A DNA stretch of 64,000 nucleotides from Acidobacteriaceae bacterium (GCA_025350325.1 JANXYB010000062.1:1-64000), one strand, 5' to 3'. Shown: positions 18,581-29,400, numbered from the stretch's first letter. Translations and numbers: made by a program. The notes: a model not told the origin generated them from the sequence alone.

Positions 18581-20191
18581 CTATCGGCCGAGAGAAAAGA
18601 TCACGCTGATCGTCGTCTCAACTTCGATGGGCTGCCCATCGAGCATGTATGGCCTGTAGCGCCAGGTCTTCACCGAGTCCATGGCGGCGCCAGTGAGCAA
18701 CTTGGGGCCACTAACCACGCGTACCCCTTCAATGGATCCAGTTTTGGAGATGCTCGCCTTTAATACGACCGTGCCACTCACGCGGGTGTCTTTAGCGATG
18801 GCCGGATAATTGGTTGGCGACCGGTGCAGCAGCATGCCCTCGGCTACCCCGGCCGAGATGCGGGCCACGGTGCCCACAACCTTAGGCCTGCTGTTTCCGT
18901 TGCCGATAAAGTTGCTGGGCAGACCGCCGCCAGAATCCATCGCGCCGGCTGTGAAAGCGGCGGGCGCTGCTTCTGACGATCCACCCTTTTTCACATCTCT
19001 TGAGATCCTGCCGGGTGCCATAAACTGCGGATCCAGTACCGCGCTTTTAACTTCCGGAGTTGCCGCATGGGCAGCATCGGCTTTGATTACCGGTGTATCA
19101 GGCGATGGCTTTGCTGCGGGCTGTGCAGGTTTTCCTGTCTTGACATCGTTGGATGCACTCACAATCTGCGGCGCTGCTGTCTGCGCTGGGGTAGCGGTGG
19201 GTGAGGCGGCACGCTGCTTGAACGGATTGACGAAGATGAGCACCAGGACAAGCACGACCGCCACCGCGCCTGCCCCGATCAGAATCAAATTCTTTCGATT
19301 GCTGGGCGGTACGTCGCGATCATCAACCACCTTGATGTTGCGGAACAGCGCAAGCAACTCAGCGTCTGTTTCTATTCCTCCGGTTGCAACCGGAGCTTTT
19401 ACCGGCACAGCACTGGCCACAACACTTTCCGGGCTGGTCTTGGTAGTCAGGTCTGGCTTGAACGACGGTCGCGGACTTGGTTCGACGACTTTGCCTGCGA
19501 TTGCAGGCCGCGGCGCGGGTGCCTTGGTGGGCTCCGGTTGATTAGTCCTGCCAGCGAAGTTATCGGATTTGCGCACGTCTACTGCTGCCGGCGCTGGTGT
19601 GGCGCGATCTCTTACATAGGCGGAGTTGTTATAGATGCGCTTCTCGTCCGGTTCCTGGCTCTCAACCCTGACCCGCTGCGGTACCGCTGGTCGTGCGGGA
19701 GGCACTTCCCTGGTTACCGCGGGGCGCGTTTGAATTGGAACTACAGCTGGCGGAGCAGACGGTATCGCCGGCGGTGGGGCGACTGGAGCAGGGGCGAGCG
19801 TAACCTCGGGTACAGCCGCTTCGACCGGTACCGGCAAGAAATCACGCGCTCCCGCCCGCATCGCGCTCATCACGAGACTGGGATCGTTTCTGACCGAGTA
19901 GACCATTACGGTTGTATTGCCGAGAGCTGCGATCTTCTCCACGATCAAAAGGGCATAGCTTTCGTCGCTATCTAGATCGATCATTACGACGTCGAAATTT
20001 TGCGACATCATGCGCGACACATCGCTTAACTTGGCGGGATAGTCGGCGAATTCCCGAACGACTCTGTCCTGGGACGCGTGAAGCGCCTTGGCCATGATGG
20101 TTCGGCTCGAATCGTTGGGGCCGATCAACGCGATTGACATACGAGCGATGCTGGCTAGTGGGGAATCGGAGCCTTGAACAGTGGTCGACAT
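18581..20191 (-). CDS. Fusion protein: CpaE-like pseudo-receiver, proline-rich linker, single membrane helix, TonB C-terminal domain
   Basis: This unusual 536-residue protein has three parts. Residues 17-125 look like a receiver domain of the type at the N-terminus of pilus-assembly CpaE, with Asp72 in DVVMIDLD at the phosphoacceptor position. The usual C-terminal Lys is replaced (GARDFLPVPV instead of a KP motif), so phosphorylation is doubtful. A Pro/Ala-rich linker (126-270) follows, then a membrane helix at 301-321 (LILIGAGAVAVVLVLVLIF) and another long linker. A TonB C-terminal domain fills about 450-536 (NYPAIAKDTRVSGTVVLK, VVSGPKLLTGAAMDSVKTWRYRPY). The orientation predicted is cytosolic receiver and periplasmic TonB. 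No exbBD is adjacent, but two TonB-dependent receptors lie about 2 kb away. It could energise receptors or act in envelope assembly. Confidence 0.75.
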   Translation of the reverse strand: MSTTVQGSDSPLASIARMSIALIGPNDSSRTIMAKALHASQDRVVREFADYPAKLSDVSRMMSQNFDVVMIDLDSDESYALLIVEKIAALGNTTVMVYSVRNDPSLVMSAMRAGARDFLPVPVEAAVPEVTLAPAPVAPPPAIPSAPPAVVPIQTRPAVTREVPPARPAVPQRVRVESQEPDEKRIYNNSAYVRDRATPAPAAVDVRKSDNFAGRTNQPEPTKAPAPRPAIAGKVVEPSPRPSFKPDLTTKTSPESVVASAVPVKAPVATGGIETDAELLALFRNIKVVDDRDVPPSNRKNLILIGAGAVAVVLVLVLIFVNPFKQRAASPTATPAQTAAPQIVSASNDVKTGKPAQPAAKPSPDTPVIKADAAHAATPEVKSAVLDPQFMAPGRISRDVKKGGSSEAAPAAFTAGAMDSGGGLPSNFIGNGNSRPKVVGTVARISAGVAEGMLLHRSPTNYPAIAKDTRVSGTVVLKASISKTGSIEGVRVVSGPKLLTGAAMDSVKTWRYRPYMLDGQPIEVETTISVIFSLGR

Positions 20192-20964
20192 TTCAGATCT
20201 CTGCCTCGTTAGGACCTTGCAATTTGCGAGTAAATCAAATGATCAACTCGCCGCTACCCACCATAGGTCCAATTCTCCTGGTGAATTTCGGTTTAATGGA
20301 ACAACCCTGTCGGCCGCGAGGCTGCGGGGAGCCGATCAAGGCATGATCACTTGCAAAGATCGGAAATCAAGAAGGTTAGCCTGCCTGAGATCTTTTGAAT
20401 TAAAACGTCTCTGGTCAAGCGCTAAGACCGGGATCCGCCGCATCCCAAGCTTCGAGCTCGGCGAGGGCAACAATTCGGTATATTTCCGGTACCTGTAGGC
20501 GAATGGTACAGCCGTTGAACCCCATAAGGAACCTTTAGCGCGTCCCAATACGTGCCTTTAGTCACGAGTGCTGGGCAAAAGCAGAGCTTTTGAGGGCATT
20601 TTGACTTGGTATGCGTAGGGGATGGGGCAAAAGGGCCCTCATTTGAGGGAATTTTCCTATCGGAACAGGTTCAACTCCTAGCCGTCAGCATCAATCCATG
20701 TTCGTCACGGATCTGGCAGAGCTCTGGGGTCTGGGCGATGGCGTCAGACGACAGACCGAGGCAGACGCAATTCAGGGTACCGTTGGCCTGATCGATAGGA
20801 TTGAACTGTTCTGTGTGAATGGTGAGAGCAATTGGCAGGATGCAATTAACAAAGAAAGCGCGTACATACGTCACACAATCGTCTGCTGATGACCAGGGAA
20901 CGAAGGAGCGAAGAATCTTGCAGAATAAACCGCGGAAAGCGGGAACGCCTAGGCGCGGATGGGG
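20192..20964. other. Intergenic region without recognisable genes
   Basis: These 773 bases lie between the fusion-protein gene (transcribed away) and the 3' end of cobO. Short open frames occur on both strands but none has recognisable similarity. Two small hairpins are visible: CAAAAGC/GCTTTTG at about 20576-20592 and CCCTC/GAGGG at about 20636-20649, the latter followed by AATTTT. Confidence 0.3.
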
Positions 20965-21501
20965 TCAGTACTCGATACCGCGTTGGGCGAGGATACCTTT
21001 CTGATAGGCGTGCTTTACCTCGCGCATCTCGGTGACGGTGTCGGCTAGCTCAATGAGCGAGGGGTGCGCGTTGCGACCGGTCAAGATGACGTGGACCATC
21101 TCGGGACGTTCGCGCAGGGTCTCAGCCACTTGCGCTGGGTCAAGCATTCCATAACCGATGGCGTAATTGATCTCGTCGAGCACCACCATGTCCCACTCAC
21201 CCGAGAGGATGGCTGCCCGGGCCTCGGCCCAAGCCGTTTCGACCATTCGGATATCCTCGGGGTCGGTTTCAGCGCCGCCAACTTTCACGAAGCCACGGCC
21301 CATCTGCTTGAGCACGAAGTGATTACCGAAGGCCTTTACTGCGTCAAGTTCTCCGTAATGCCACGAGCCCTTGAGAAATTGCAGCATGAGCACGTTCATT
21401 CCGTTGCCCACGGCGCGCAGGGCGGTGCCCATGGCCGCTGTCGTTTTCCCTTTACCGGGACCGGTGTTGATCAGAATCAATCCCTTGCGCGAATCGGTCA
21501 T
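20965..21501 (-). CDS. cobO: Cob(I)yrinic acid a,c-diamide adenosyltransferase (CobO/BtuR family)
   Basis: The enzyme transfers the 5'-deoxyadenosyl group from ATP to cob(I)alamin or its precursors, giving the coenzyme form of B12. The 178-residue protein is of family length. It has the P-loop NTGPGKGKTTAAMGTALRA, the characteristic LQFLKGSWHYGE, the acidic VVLDEINYAIGYG and the conserved VILTGRNAHPSLIELAD. No other cobalamin genes and no cobalamin riboswitch are visible upstream, so a salvage role is plausible. It lies 100 bases after rlmH on the same strand. Confidence 0.93.
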   Translation of the reverse strand: MTDSRKGLILINTGPGKGKTTAAMGTALRAVGNGMNVLMLQFLKGSWHYGELDAVKAFGNHFVLKQMGRGFVKVGGAETDPEDIRMVETAWAEARAAILSGEWDMVVLDEINYAIGYGMLDPAQVAETLRERPEMVHVILTGRNAHPSLIELADTVTEMREVKHAYQKGILAQRGIEY

Positions 21502-21601
21502 GGTCCTTTGATGCTCCAGATTTGACTTTATTTATCAGATAGCAGAAGTGCCGCCGGGGTCTTAAGCTTGGCCCCTCCCCTCATCGGTCCGACCCCAATT
21601 T

Positions 21602-22051
21602 TCAGTGTCCGGTGTGGTACGGGTGGCCAGTCAGGATTGTAAATGCTCGATAGATCTGTTCTGCCATCACCAGCCGAGCGACAGAGTGGGCCAAAGTCAT
21701 ATTCCCTAACGACAGCAGCAGTTGTGCCCGGCTGCGAGCCTTTTGAGACCATCCGCTTGCCGGTCCCATGGCGAAAACAATGTGTTGTGCGCCATTATCG
21801 CGGTGCTGACCCAGCCACGCCGCGAAGGATTCCGAAGTCATTTGCCGGCCACGGCTATCGAGCAGGACTGCGATCATCGGGACGCGTCCTTGTTGCCGGT
21901 CAAGCCACTCGAGCAGCGCATCTTCGCTGCGAAATGCCTCAACAGAACACTTGGCATGCGGGGAGCACCTATCTATATACATGCTCGCTTGCGCGTCGAG
22001 CGCGTCCTTTGAACTGGGGCGAGCACCGACGTGGGCGAGTGTTAATTGCAT
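21602..22051 (-). CDS. rlmH: 23S rRNA (pseudouridine1915-N3)-methyltransferase RlmH
   Basis: RlmH is a SPOUT-class methyltransferase that modifies pseudouridine 1915 in helix 69 of 23S rRNA. The 149-residue protein has the family N-terminus (MQLTLAHVGAR), VLLDSRGRQMTSESFAAWL, a glycine-containing SAM-binding segment (FAMGPASGW) and the diagnostic C-terminal knot (EQIYRAFTILTGHPYHTGH). The usual GG(A/P)xG segment reads MGPASGW, a mild departure from the common IGGxxG. rlmH often sits with rsfS and nadD, but these are about 8 kb away here. Confidence 0.9.
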   Translation of the reverse strand: MQLTLAHVGARPSSKDALDAQASMYIDRCSPHAKCSVEAFRSEDALLEWLDRQQGRVPMIAVLLDSRGRQMTSESFAAWLGQHRDNGAQHIVFAMGPASGWSQKARSRAQLLLSLGNMTLAHSVARLVMAEQIYRAFTILTGHPYHTGH

Positions 22052-22459
22052 TCACGCAAAGATATCTCATCGGTAATGGTTTGGTCAGGATGTAATCATT
22101 CGAGATATGTCACAACGCACAATTGCCTACGGATTCTCATATAATCCACTAAAGCTTTGAATTGCTAATCGAGTAAAGTGTATTGTTATCAATAATATAC
22201 AAAAAATCGGAAATAAATAAACTTTGGCACCATACGTGCAGCTACGTCGGGTAAGTAACCCAATGCAATAATCGAATGATCTTCACTTCTGCTCTCCGCC
22301 GGGGTGTACATCGTTCTTTATCTCTTTGGTATAGCTTTCAATATTAACTGCGCATCGAGTCTATTTCTCCCCGACTGGACCGAGACGCCGAGCACGATAA
22401 GTGGATCTCGAGCTTTTACTAACAAGCTTGCAGGGTCCCGTCGATGGGGAGGATTTTCA
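22052..22459. other. AT-rich leader region of receptor gene 1
   Basis: This 408-base region is clearly richer in A and T than its surroundings around 22130-22225. It includes the blocks shared with the leader of receptor gene 2 (see 22186-22239). An in-frame start at 22304 exists, but it would add 52 residues before the signal peptide and is judged non-coding. Confidence 0.5.
22186..22239 (+). promoter_or_regulatory. Upstream element shared by both TonB-receptor genes (copy 1)
   Basis: TTATCAATAATATA (22186-22199) followed 24 bases later by TTGGCACCATACGTGC (22224-22239) recurs with small changes upstream of the second receptor gene. The element starts 274 bases from the start codon here. 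It may be a promoter or regulator site in a long leader. Confidence 0.45.
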
Positions 22460-25400
22460 ATGCGATTGTCCCGGTTCCATAATGCCGCTCTAGCGCTTAG
22501 TCTTTTGTTGGCCGCAGGGTTTGTGGCCACCACGCTGGCTCCTTTTGCGCACGCCCAGTCCAACATCTCCGGCGACATTGTCGGTACGGTGATCGACAAA
22601 AATGGATCCGTGTTGCCGAGAGCGCAGGTCACGGTGACAAGCGTCGAAAAAGGGTCGGTCAAAACAGTGTTATCTGATCGCGTCGGCGACTATCGCGTTC
22701 CCCTCCTACCCCCGGGCAGGTATAAAGTTTCGATTACCGCCGCAGGTTTTGAAACGACTTCAGTGGAGACCTCAGTCACTGCCGGCACCATCACTCCGTT
22801 GACCGTCGTTCTTACAATCGGTCAGGCGTCCACCACCGTCGAAGTGAACAGCGGTGAGATCCAGGTGTTGCACACGGATGACGCCCAGCTCTCGACGAGC
22901 TTCGACCTGCAGCAACTGCAAAATATGCCGAACCCCGGCGGCGATTTGACCTTCGTCGCTCAAACTACACCCGGCGCGGTGATGAACACGCAAGGCGGCT
23001 ACGGCAACTTTTCGACGAACGGTTTGCCGGGTACTTCCAATACGTTCACAATGAACGGCGGCTACGAGGGCGATCCGTACTTGAACCTGAATAACTCCGG
23101 CGCCACGAATTTGCTGCTTGGCGGCAATGATGTAGAGACCGTCACGGTAACCACGAACAGCTTCGATGCGGCGTTTGGTGGATTGGGCGGCGCGCAGGTC
23201 AACCAGATTTCGCGCTCCGGTGGAAACGCCTGGCACGGCAACTTGGATTATTTGTGGAACGGTCGCGTCATGAACGCGAACAGCTGGTTTAACAAGTTCC
23301 GGGGCAATTCGCCGCGCAACTTCGATAACGCCAATCAATGGGCTGCCGCGGTTGGCGGACCGCTCAGAAAAGACAAAATTTTCGGATTTATCGATACCGA
23401 AGGGCTTCGCGTTATCATCCCAATTATCGGAGCCGTATATGCACCGAGCCCGGCCTACCAGGCCGCCATCCTAGGCGCGCCGGCCATCGATCCCGCCATC
23501 GACGCAACCAACCCCAATGGGCTCATCCCTTACGGCAACCTTGCCTACAACGGACAATCTTCACAGGCCCCGATGTACCAGCAGATCTTCGGCTATTACA
23601 ACAAGGCCAAGAACTTCTCTTCCGGCGCCGTTGATCCGAACGATCCTGACACCTATATCTTCAATGGCCAGGCGACGAACTTCGCGCGCGAGTGGCTGGT
23701 AAACAGCCGCCTGGACTTCAACCTCAGCTCCTCCGATCATCTCTATATTCACTCCAAGGTTGACCACGGAACCCAGCCGACCCAGACCAGCTTCCTCGAT
23801 CCACTGTTCGACGCGCAAAGCCCTCAGCCTTCCTATGAAGGTCAGATGAGCGAGACGCACACATTCTCGCCGGTACTCACAAATCAGTTCCTCTTCTCCG
23901 CCAGCTATTCTCGTGCCATCTTCACCAACACCAATGGCGCACAGATTGGAACTTCCAAAGTTCCGTTCGTCCTCTCTCCGGCAGGCTATTCGACAAGCTG
24001 CGTGCAACAGGACCCCAATGATCCATCAAGTGCATGTATCCGCTCCTTTGATTGGGATCTGGCAGGAAGTACCTCCAACTGGGTCGGCGGCTCGGATTAC
24101 GCTTTCCCGCAAGGCCGCAACGTAACCGGCTATCAATTCGCCGATGATCTTAGTTGGGTGCGGGGCAAGCACAATTGGAAGTTTGGCTACACCTTCCGGC
24201 GCGACGATGTCACGGACTACACCCCGAGCATCCGAACCATTCAGAACGGCGGCGGCGAGAATTTTATTCTCGATCAGAGCAACTTTGCTGCCGGATATTC
24301 CGATGAGTGGGCTGAGCGTTTCCCGCGCAGCCTGTCTGACCCCATCGCTCTTTATGTCGAGGGTTTTTATGCCCAAGATCAATGGAAGGCAACACCGACC
24401 CTTACCATGACATTAGGGCTCCGCGTGGAGCACAATTCCAACCCTCTGTGCCGCACCAATTGCATCAGCAATTTTGCTGAAGACTTCAATCTGCTTCCGA
24501 CTGCCCGTTCAACACCCTACAACCAGCTGATGTCGTCCGGAATGTCGAAAGGCTTCTTTAAGCAGCAGGAAGTTGCCTATGAGCCCCGCTTTGGTTTCTC
24601 GTACGTCCCCGGGGGCCCCGGTTCCAAGACCACCATCCGTGGCGGCTTCGGTATGTTTGCCGATTCCTTCCCGGCACAAATTATGGGAGACTTGGTCACC
24701 AACCTGCCGAACGTAGATCGTTTCACAGTCCTCGGAACCGCGTTCGGAACAACAATCACTACGGATCCATCGCTTTCAGACAGCGGACATGCCATTGCAG
24801 TGACCTCAAACAACGCACTGCAAAGTCTCTTCGCGCAGGGAGCCTGCTACCGGGATTGCGGTACGAGCCTCAGCCTGTACAACGTGACCGGCGGAGTGTT
24901 TAGTCGGCCAACCATCACCTCAGTTGCACACTCGATCAAACTGGCAACCTATGAGGAGTGGAGCTTGGCCATCGAGCACCAGGTTGCCAAGAATACAGCG
25001 ATCGCAGTGACCTACGTCGGCAATCGCAGCTACCATCAGCCGACGCAGCGCATGCCCAACGCCTACGATCCGAGCGGAAGCAATGCATCCCTGCCTCTGG
25101 TACGCCCCAACGGTGCTTTTGGCTCGGTCACTGAGTTCTATAGCGGCTCAATCTCTAACTTCAACGGCCTGCAAGCTACCGGGACGAGCCGGCTTAGCTG
25201 GTTGACAATGCAGTTTAACTACGCCTACGGACATGCCCTGGACACCAGCTCTAACGGCGGCTTCAACGCATTCGGCATAAACGGGATTGGCCAGATCAAT
25301 CCTCATGATTTGCGCCAGAACTACGGAAATGCCGATTACGACACGCGGCACTACATCAGTTCCAACTATTCCATCCACGTGCCTCACTTCGGCGGGCCAA

Positions 25401-25906
25401 AAGTGTTAACCGCTGGCTGGGAACTTGCCGGCACTATTTTCCATAACACCGGCTATCCCTTCTCCGTTACAGATGCAACGGGTAATGTCGTCTACGGAGT
25501 AACTCCGCTGGCGCAGCAAATTGACAACAACTTCAACCACAAGTGCGGGGGAAGTCAGCACGCCACGACTCCGTGCGATTTTGCCGCCCATTTCCAGAAT
25601 TCAACCGATTACGGCCAGCAGCGGCGTAATCAGCTTTGGGGCCCGAGCTACACCGACTTTGATGCGGACCTCGCAAAAAGCTTCAAGATGCCCAAACTGG
25701 AATCGGCGAAGCTCAAGGTTGCAGCGCAGTTCTTCAATGCCTTCAATCACCCTAACTTCCAATTACCGCTCGCCGATGTCAACCTTGGTCCTTCTAATGG
25801 AACCATCAATGCCGCAGCCAGTACCCCGACTTCAGTTCTGGGTGCGTTCCTGGGCGGCGATGCTTCTCCTCGGTTAATTCAACTCAAGGCAAGCATTGTT
25901 TTCTAG
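22460..25906 (+). CDS. Oar-like TonB-dependent outer-membrane receptor, copy 1
   Basis: This is a TonB-dependent receptor of the Oar-like group common in Acidobacteriota, thought to import oligosaccharides or other large ligands; the ligand is unknown. The 1,148-residue protein starts at the ATG at 22460, with GGGGAGGA 7 bases upstream, and has a signal peptide ending AHAQ. A carboxypeptidase-regulatory-like beta-sandwich spans about 35-120 (SGDIVGTVIDKNGSVLPRAQV, LLPPGRYKVSITAAGFE). The plug domain covers about 130-260 (NGGYEGDPYLNLNNSGATNLLL), then a large beta-barrel ends IQLKASIVF with the terminal Phe usual for outer-membrane proteins. It carries extra cysteines in an extracellular loop (STSCVQQDPNDPSSACIRS) absent from copy 2. 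A strong terminator follows. Confidence 0.88.
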   Translation: MRLSRFHNAALALSLLLAAGFVATTLAPFAHAQSNISGDIVGTVIDKNGSVLPRAQVTVTSVEKGSVKTVLSDRVGDYRVPLLPPGRYKVSITAAGFETTSVETSVTAGTITPLTVVLTIGQASTTVEVNSGEIQVLHTDDAQLSTSFDLQQLQNMPNPGGDLTFVAQTTPGAVMNTQGGYGNFSTNGLPGTSNTFTMNGGYEGDPYLNLNNSGATNLLLGGNDVETVTVTTNSFDAAFGGLGGAQVNQISRSGGNAWHGNLDYLWNGRVMNANSWFNKFRGNSPRNFDNANQWAAAVGGPLRKDKIFGFIDTEGLRVIIPIIGAVYAPSPAYQAAILGAPAIDPAIDATNPNGLIPYGNLAYNGQSSQAPMYQQIFGYYNKAKNFSSGAVDPNDPDTYIFNGQATNFAREWLVNSRLDFNLSSSDHLYIHSKVDHGTQPTQTSFLDPLFDAQSPQPSYEGQMSETHTFSPVLTNQFLFSASYSRAIFTNTNGAQIGTSKVPFVLSPAGYSTSCVQQDPNDPSSACIRSFDWDLAGSTSNWVGGSDYAFPQGRNVTGYQFADDLSWVRGKHNWKFGYTFRRDDVTDYTPSIRTIQNGGGENFILDQSNFAAGYSDEWAERFPRSLSDPIALYVEGFYAQDQWKATPTLTMTLGLRVEHNSNPLCRTNCISNFAEDFNLLPTARSTPYNQLMSSGMSKGFFKQQEVAYEPRFGFSYVPGGPGSKTTIRGGFGMFADSFPAQIMGDLVTNLPNVDRFTVLGTAFGTTITTDPSLSDSGHAIAVTSNNALQSLFAQGACYRDCGTSLSLYNVTGGVFSRPTITSVAHSIKLATYEEWSLAIEHQVAKNTAIAVTYVGNRSYHQPTQRMPNAYDPSGSNASLPLVRPNGAFGSVTEFYSGSISNFNGLQATGTSRLSWLTMQFNYAYGHALDTSSNGGFNAFGINGIGQINPHDLRQNYGNADYDTRHYISSNYSIHVPHFGGPKVLTAGWELAGTIFHNTGYPFSVTDATGNVVYGVTPLAQQIDNNFNHKCGGSQHATTPCDFAAHFQNSTDYGQQRRNQLWGPSYTDFDADLAKSFKMPKLESAKLKVAAQFFNAFNHPNFQLPLADVNLGPSNGTINAAASTPTSVLGAFLGGDASPRLIQLKASIVF

Positions 25907-25919
25907 GCTGCCGTATACC

Positions 25920-25948
25920 AAAGGGGCGCCCCAACGGGCGCCCCTTTT
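25920..25948 (+). terminator. Rho-independent terminator after receptor gene 1
   Basis: A 9-bp GC stem (GGGGCGCCC / GGGCGCCCC), loop CAAC, extended by A-T pairs and ending in TTTT, lies 17 bases past the stop. Confidence 0.85.
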
Positions 25949-26406
25949 GACGTGGCCGGCAAAATTATGCTTCGGACACGCTTCTTCGCTTCATCTTCAA
26001 CATTGTGATCCACGCCACCCCTTCAGCCAGTTGACCCCGCCACCGTTTAAGTAACCATTTATGGAAGGTAAGGCCGTCGGTCTCCAGATTTTAATAGGTT
26101 AGGCTTCGGCATCGACGATCACATCTATTAGCTTAATTATTTATTTATCAACAATATAGCGAAATATGTTATTGCAAAATTCCGATTGGCCACCATCGTG
26201 CATAAACACCTCTTGATTGTCGTCCCTTACCTTTCCTGGACTCGCTATCCCGCTCAGCCGGTCCAAGGGACAAAAATAGATTTTAGCGACATAGTTTTGG
26301 TCTATGCGGCACTCGTTTCCCCAGTTTGCGACTGGCCGCAGATGCGCATCACAAGGATTTCGAAATTTTCACTACTTCGAATCCAAATTGATTTTGGAGG
26401 AACTCA
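25949..26406. other. Leader region of receptor gene 2
   Basis: No gene is seen in this gap between the terminator of receptor 1 and the start of receptor 2. It contains AT-rich DNA at about 26130-26180 and the second copy of the shared upstream blocks. Further partial matches to leader 1 include sequence ending CGACTGG before each gene. Confidence 0.5.
26145..26201 (+). promoter_or_regulatory. Upstream element shared by both TonB-receptor genes (copy 2)
   Basis: TTATCAACAATATA (26145-26158) and TTGGCCACCATCGTGC (26186-26201) match the copy upstream of receptor gene 1. The element starts 262 bases before the start codon, against 274 in copy 1. Confidence 0.45.
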
Positions 26407-29400
26407 ATGAGATTTGCTCGGTTGCAGAACGCGGCCCTGACTCTTGGTCTTCTGGCAGTTAGCGGTCTATTGGCTACCACCACGGCTCCATCTGCCTTTG
26501 CCCAATCCAACATTTCTGGCGACATTACCGGAGTAGTGACAGACGCATCCGGCGCCTCTCTTCCCAACGCTCAGGTCACGGTTACCAGTCAGGACAAGGG
26601 CGTAGTTAACAACATCATGTCTGATCGATCAGGCAACTTCCGTGTGCCGCTGCTGCCTCCCGGCAGGTACAAGGTCGCGGTCACGGCCGCAGGTTTTGAC
26701 ACCACCACAGTTGACGCGACGGTTTCGGCAGGCACCATCAGCCCCGTCAACATCAAGTTGACTGTAGGTCAGGCGTCCACAACGATCGAGGTCAGCGCCG
26801 GCGCCGGTCAGCTACTTCACGTTGATGATGCGCAGATTTCAACGACATTCGATTTGCAGCAGATTCAAAACCTGCCGAACCCTGGAAACGATCTGACATT
26901 CGTGGCGCAGACGGCTCCCGGCGCGGTGATGAATACGCAGGGTGGCTACGGCAACTTTTCGACCAACGGTCTGCCCGCCACTTCGAACACCTTCACCGTC
27001 AACGGCGGATATGAAGGCGATCCTTATCTCAACTTGAATAACTCGGGCGCCACCAACCTATTGCTTGGCAACAATGACGTCGAGCAGGTCACGGTAACGA
27101 CGAACAGCTATGATGCTGCTTTCGGTGGACTCGGCGGAGCACAGGTCAACGAAATTTCCCGTTCAGGCGGAAACAAGTATCACGGCAACCTCGTGTACTG
27201 GTGGAATGGCCGTGCACTGAATGCGAACAGTTTCTTCAACAAGCAGTCCGGATCGCCGCGCAACTTCGACAACGTCAACCAGTGGGCAGCAGCCATCGGC
27301 GGCCCATTGAAGAGAGATAAGATTTTCGGCTTCATCGACACAGAAGGCATCCGCGTCGTTATTCCGGTAAGCGGAACAGCGTTCGGTCCCAGTCCCAACT
27401 ACCAAGCCGCAATTTTGGCAGGTGCAGGCGCCGCTGATCCGATCTATGCCCCCTACGGAAACCTGGCGGACAACGGCAACTCGGCTGAAGCCCCCCTGTA
27501 TCAGAACATCTTCAACTATTACAACGGCGCCAAGAACTGGACCTCGGGTGCACCTGACCCGTTGGATCCCCAGACTTGGAAATGGAACGGACAGACGACC
27601 AACTTCGGCCGCGAATGGCTCATTAATGACCGGCTTGACTTCAACTTGTCGTCTAACGACCACCTCTATATTCACTCGAAATCGGACCACGGCGTGCAGC
27701 CCACGCAGACGAGCTTCCTCAACCCGATATTCGACGCCGAGAGTCCTCAGCCGTCCTACGAAGGTCAGTTGAGCGAAACACACACGTTCAGTTCACACCT
27801 CACCAATCAATTTCTCTTCGGAGCCAGCTATTACCGCGCGATCTTCACCAACACCAGTGCAACGACCTTGGCCAAGTCGATTCCTTTCGTTTTGATCCCC
27901 GAGGGCACTGCTTCGGGCGGTGAGTGGGATGCGCAGTTGAACTCTTCCTCATGGGTTGGCGGCGCCGATTTCGTCTTCCCCCAGGGTCGAAATGTCACTG
28001 GCTACCAATTCAACGACGACCTCAGCTGGAACAAGGGGCGCCACAACATCAAGCTCGGCTTTACCATGCGGCGCGACGACATCACCGATTACACCGCGAG
28101 TGAGCACAACATCAGCCTCGCCGGTGGCGAGAACATCATTCTCGATCAGGGCGATTTTGCCGCAGGGTTCACTGACGAGTGGGTCGAGCGTTTTCCCAAG
28201 CGCCTTTCCGAGCCAGTCGCCCTCTATGTCATGGGCGCCTATGTGCAGGATCAGTGGAAGCCAGTTCCAAATCTGACCATCACCGCCGGGTTGCGCCTTG
28301 AGCACAACTCTAACCCCATCTGCGTAACCAATTGCATCTCAAACTTCTCGCAGGACTTCAATAATCTGTCGACCTCCGCAGCAACTCCTTATAACCAACT
28401 GATCACTTCCGGTCGCAAGCGCGCCTTCTTTAAGCAACAGAATGTTGCTTACGAGCCTCGTTTCGGATTTGCTTTCCTCCCGGGCGGGGCTGACTCGAAG
28501 ACGACCGTCCGCGGCGGCTTCGGCATGTTCGCCGATTACTTCCCGGCGCAAATCATGGGCGACCTGCTCGCCAACTTGCCCAACGTCGATCGCTTCGCCG
28601 TTCTCGGTGCGGCGTTCGGAAATCCGGTTCCTCTTGATTCGACCCTGCCCGGCAGCGGACACGATATTGCGGTCCAATCGAACAACGCGCTGCAAAGCCT
28701 CTTCTCTCAAGGCGCATGCTACAGGGGTTGCGGCCCGAACTTGAGCCTCCGCACGGTAACCGGCGGCGTCTTTAGCCGCCCCACCATTACATCTGTTGCG
28801 CATAAGGTTTTCTTGCCCACCTACGAAGAGTGGAGCATGGCCATCGAGCATCAGGTCATGAGGAACACCGTGGTCTCGGCGACCTACGTTGGAAATCATA
28901 CCTATCACCAGCCGATTTCCCGCCTGCCCAACGCATTCGACACCCAAACCGACCCGACACAGCCTGGATCTAACGCGAGTCTGCCTACCTCACGCCCGAA
29001 TGCGGCGCTCGGTCAGGTCACTGAATACTACAGCGGGTCGAGCTCCAACTACAATGGCGTCATCGGCACTGTCACCAGCCACATTAACTGGATGTCCCTC
29101 CAATTCAACTATGCCTACGGGCACGCTCTCGACGAGAGTTCTAACGGCGGATTTAACGCGTTCGGCGTGAACGGAAACGGCCAGACCAACCCCTACAATC
29201 TACGCGAGGACTATGGAAATGCGGACTACGATACGCGCCACTACATCAGCGCCAACTACTCGGTCACCATTCCTCACTTTGGTGGTCCCCGTATGCTCGT
29301 CGACAACTGGGATATCGCCGGTACCGTTTTCCACAATTCGGGCTACCCGTTTTCAGTAGGCGATAACACCGGCGCCGTCACTTTTGGAAACGCCCCTCGG

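Noticed and set aside
20965-21601. Cobalamin riboswitch before cobO
   Set aside because: No B12-box sequence or folded core was found upstream on the minus strand.
21560-21605. GGGGTC/GACCCC stem followed by AATTTT on the plus strand after cobO start
   Set aside because: Only six pairs with a long loop, and no plus-strand gene before it; too weak to call a terminator.
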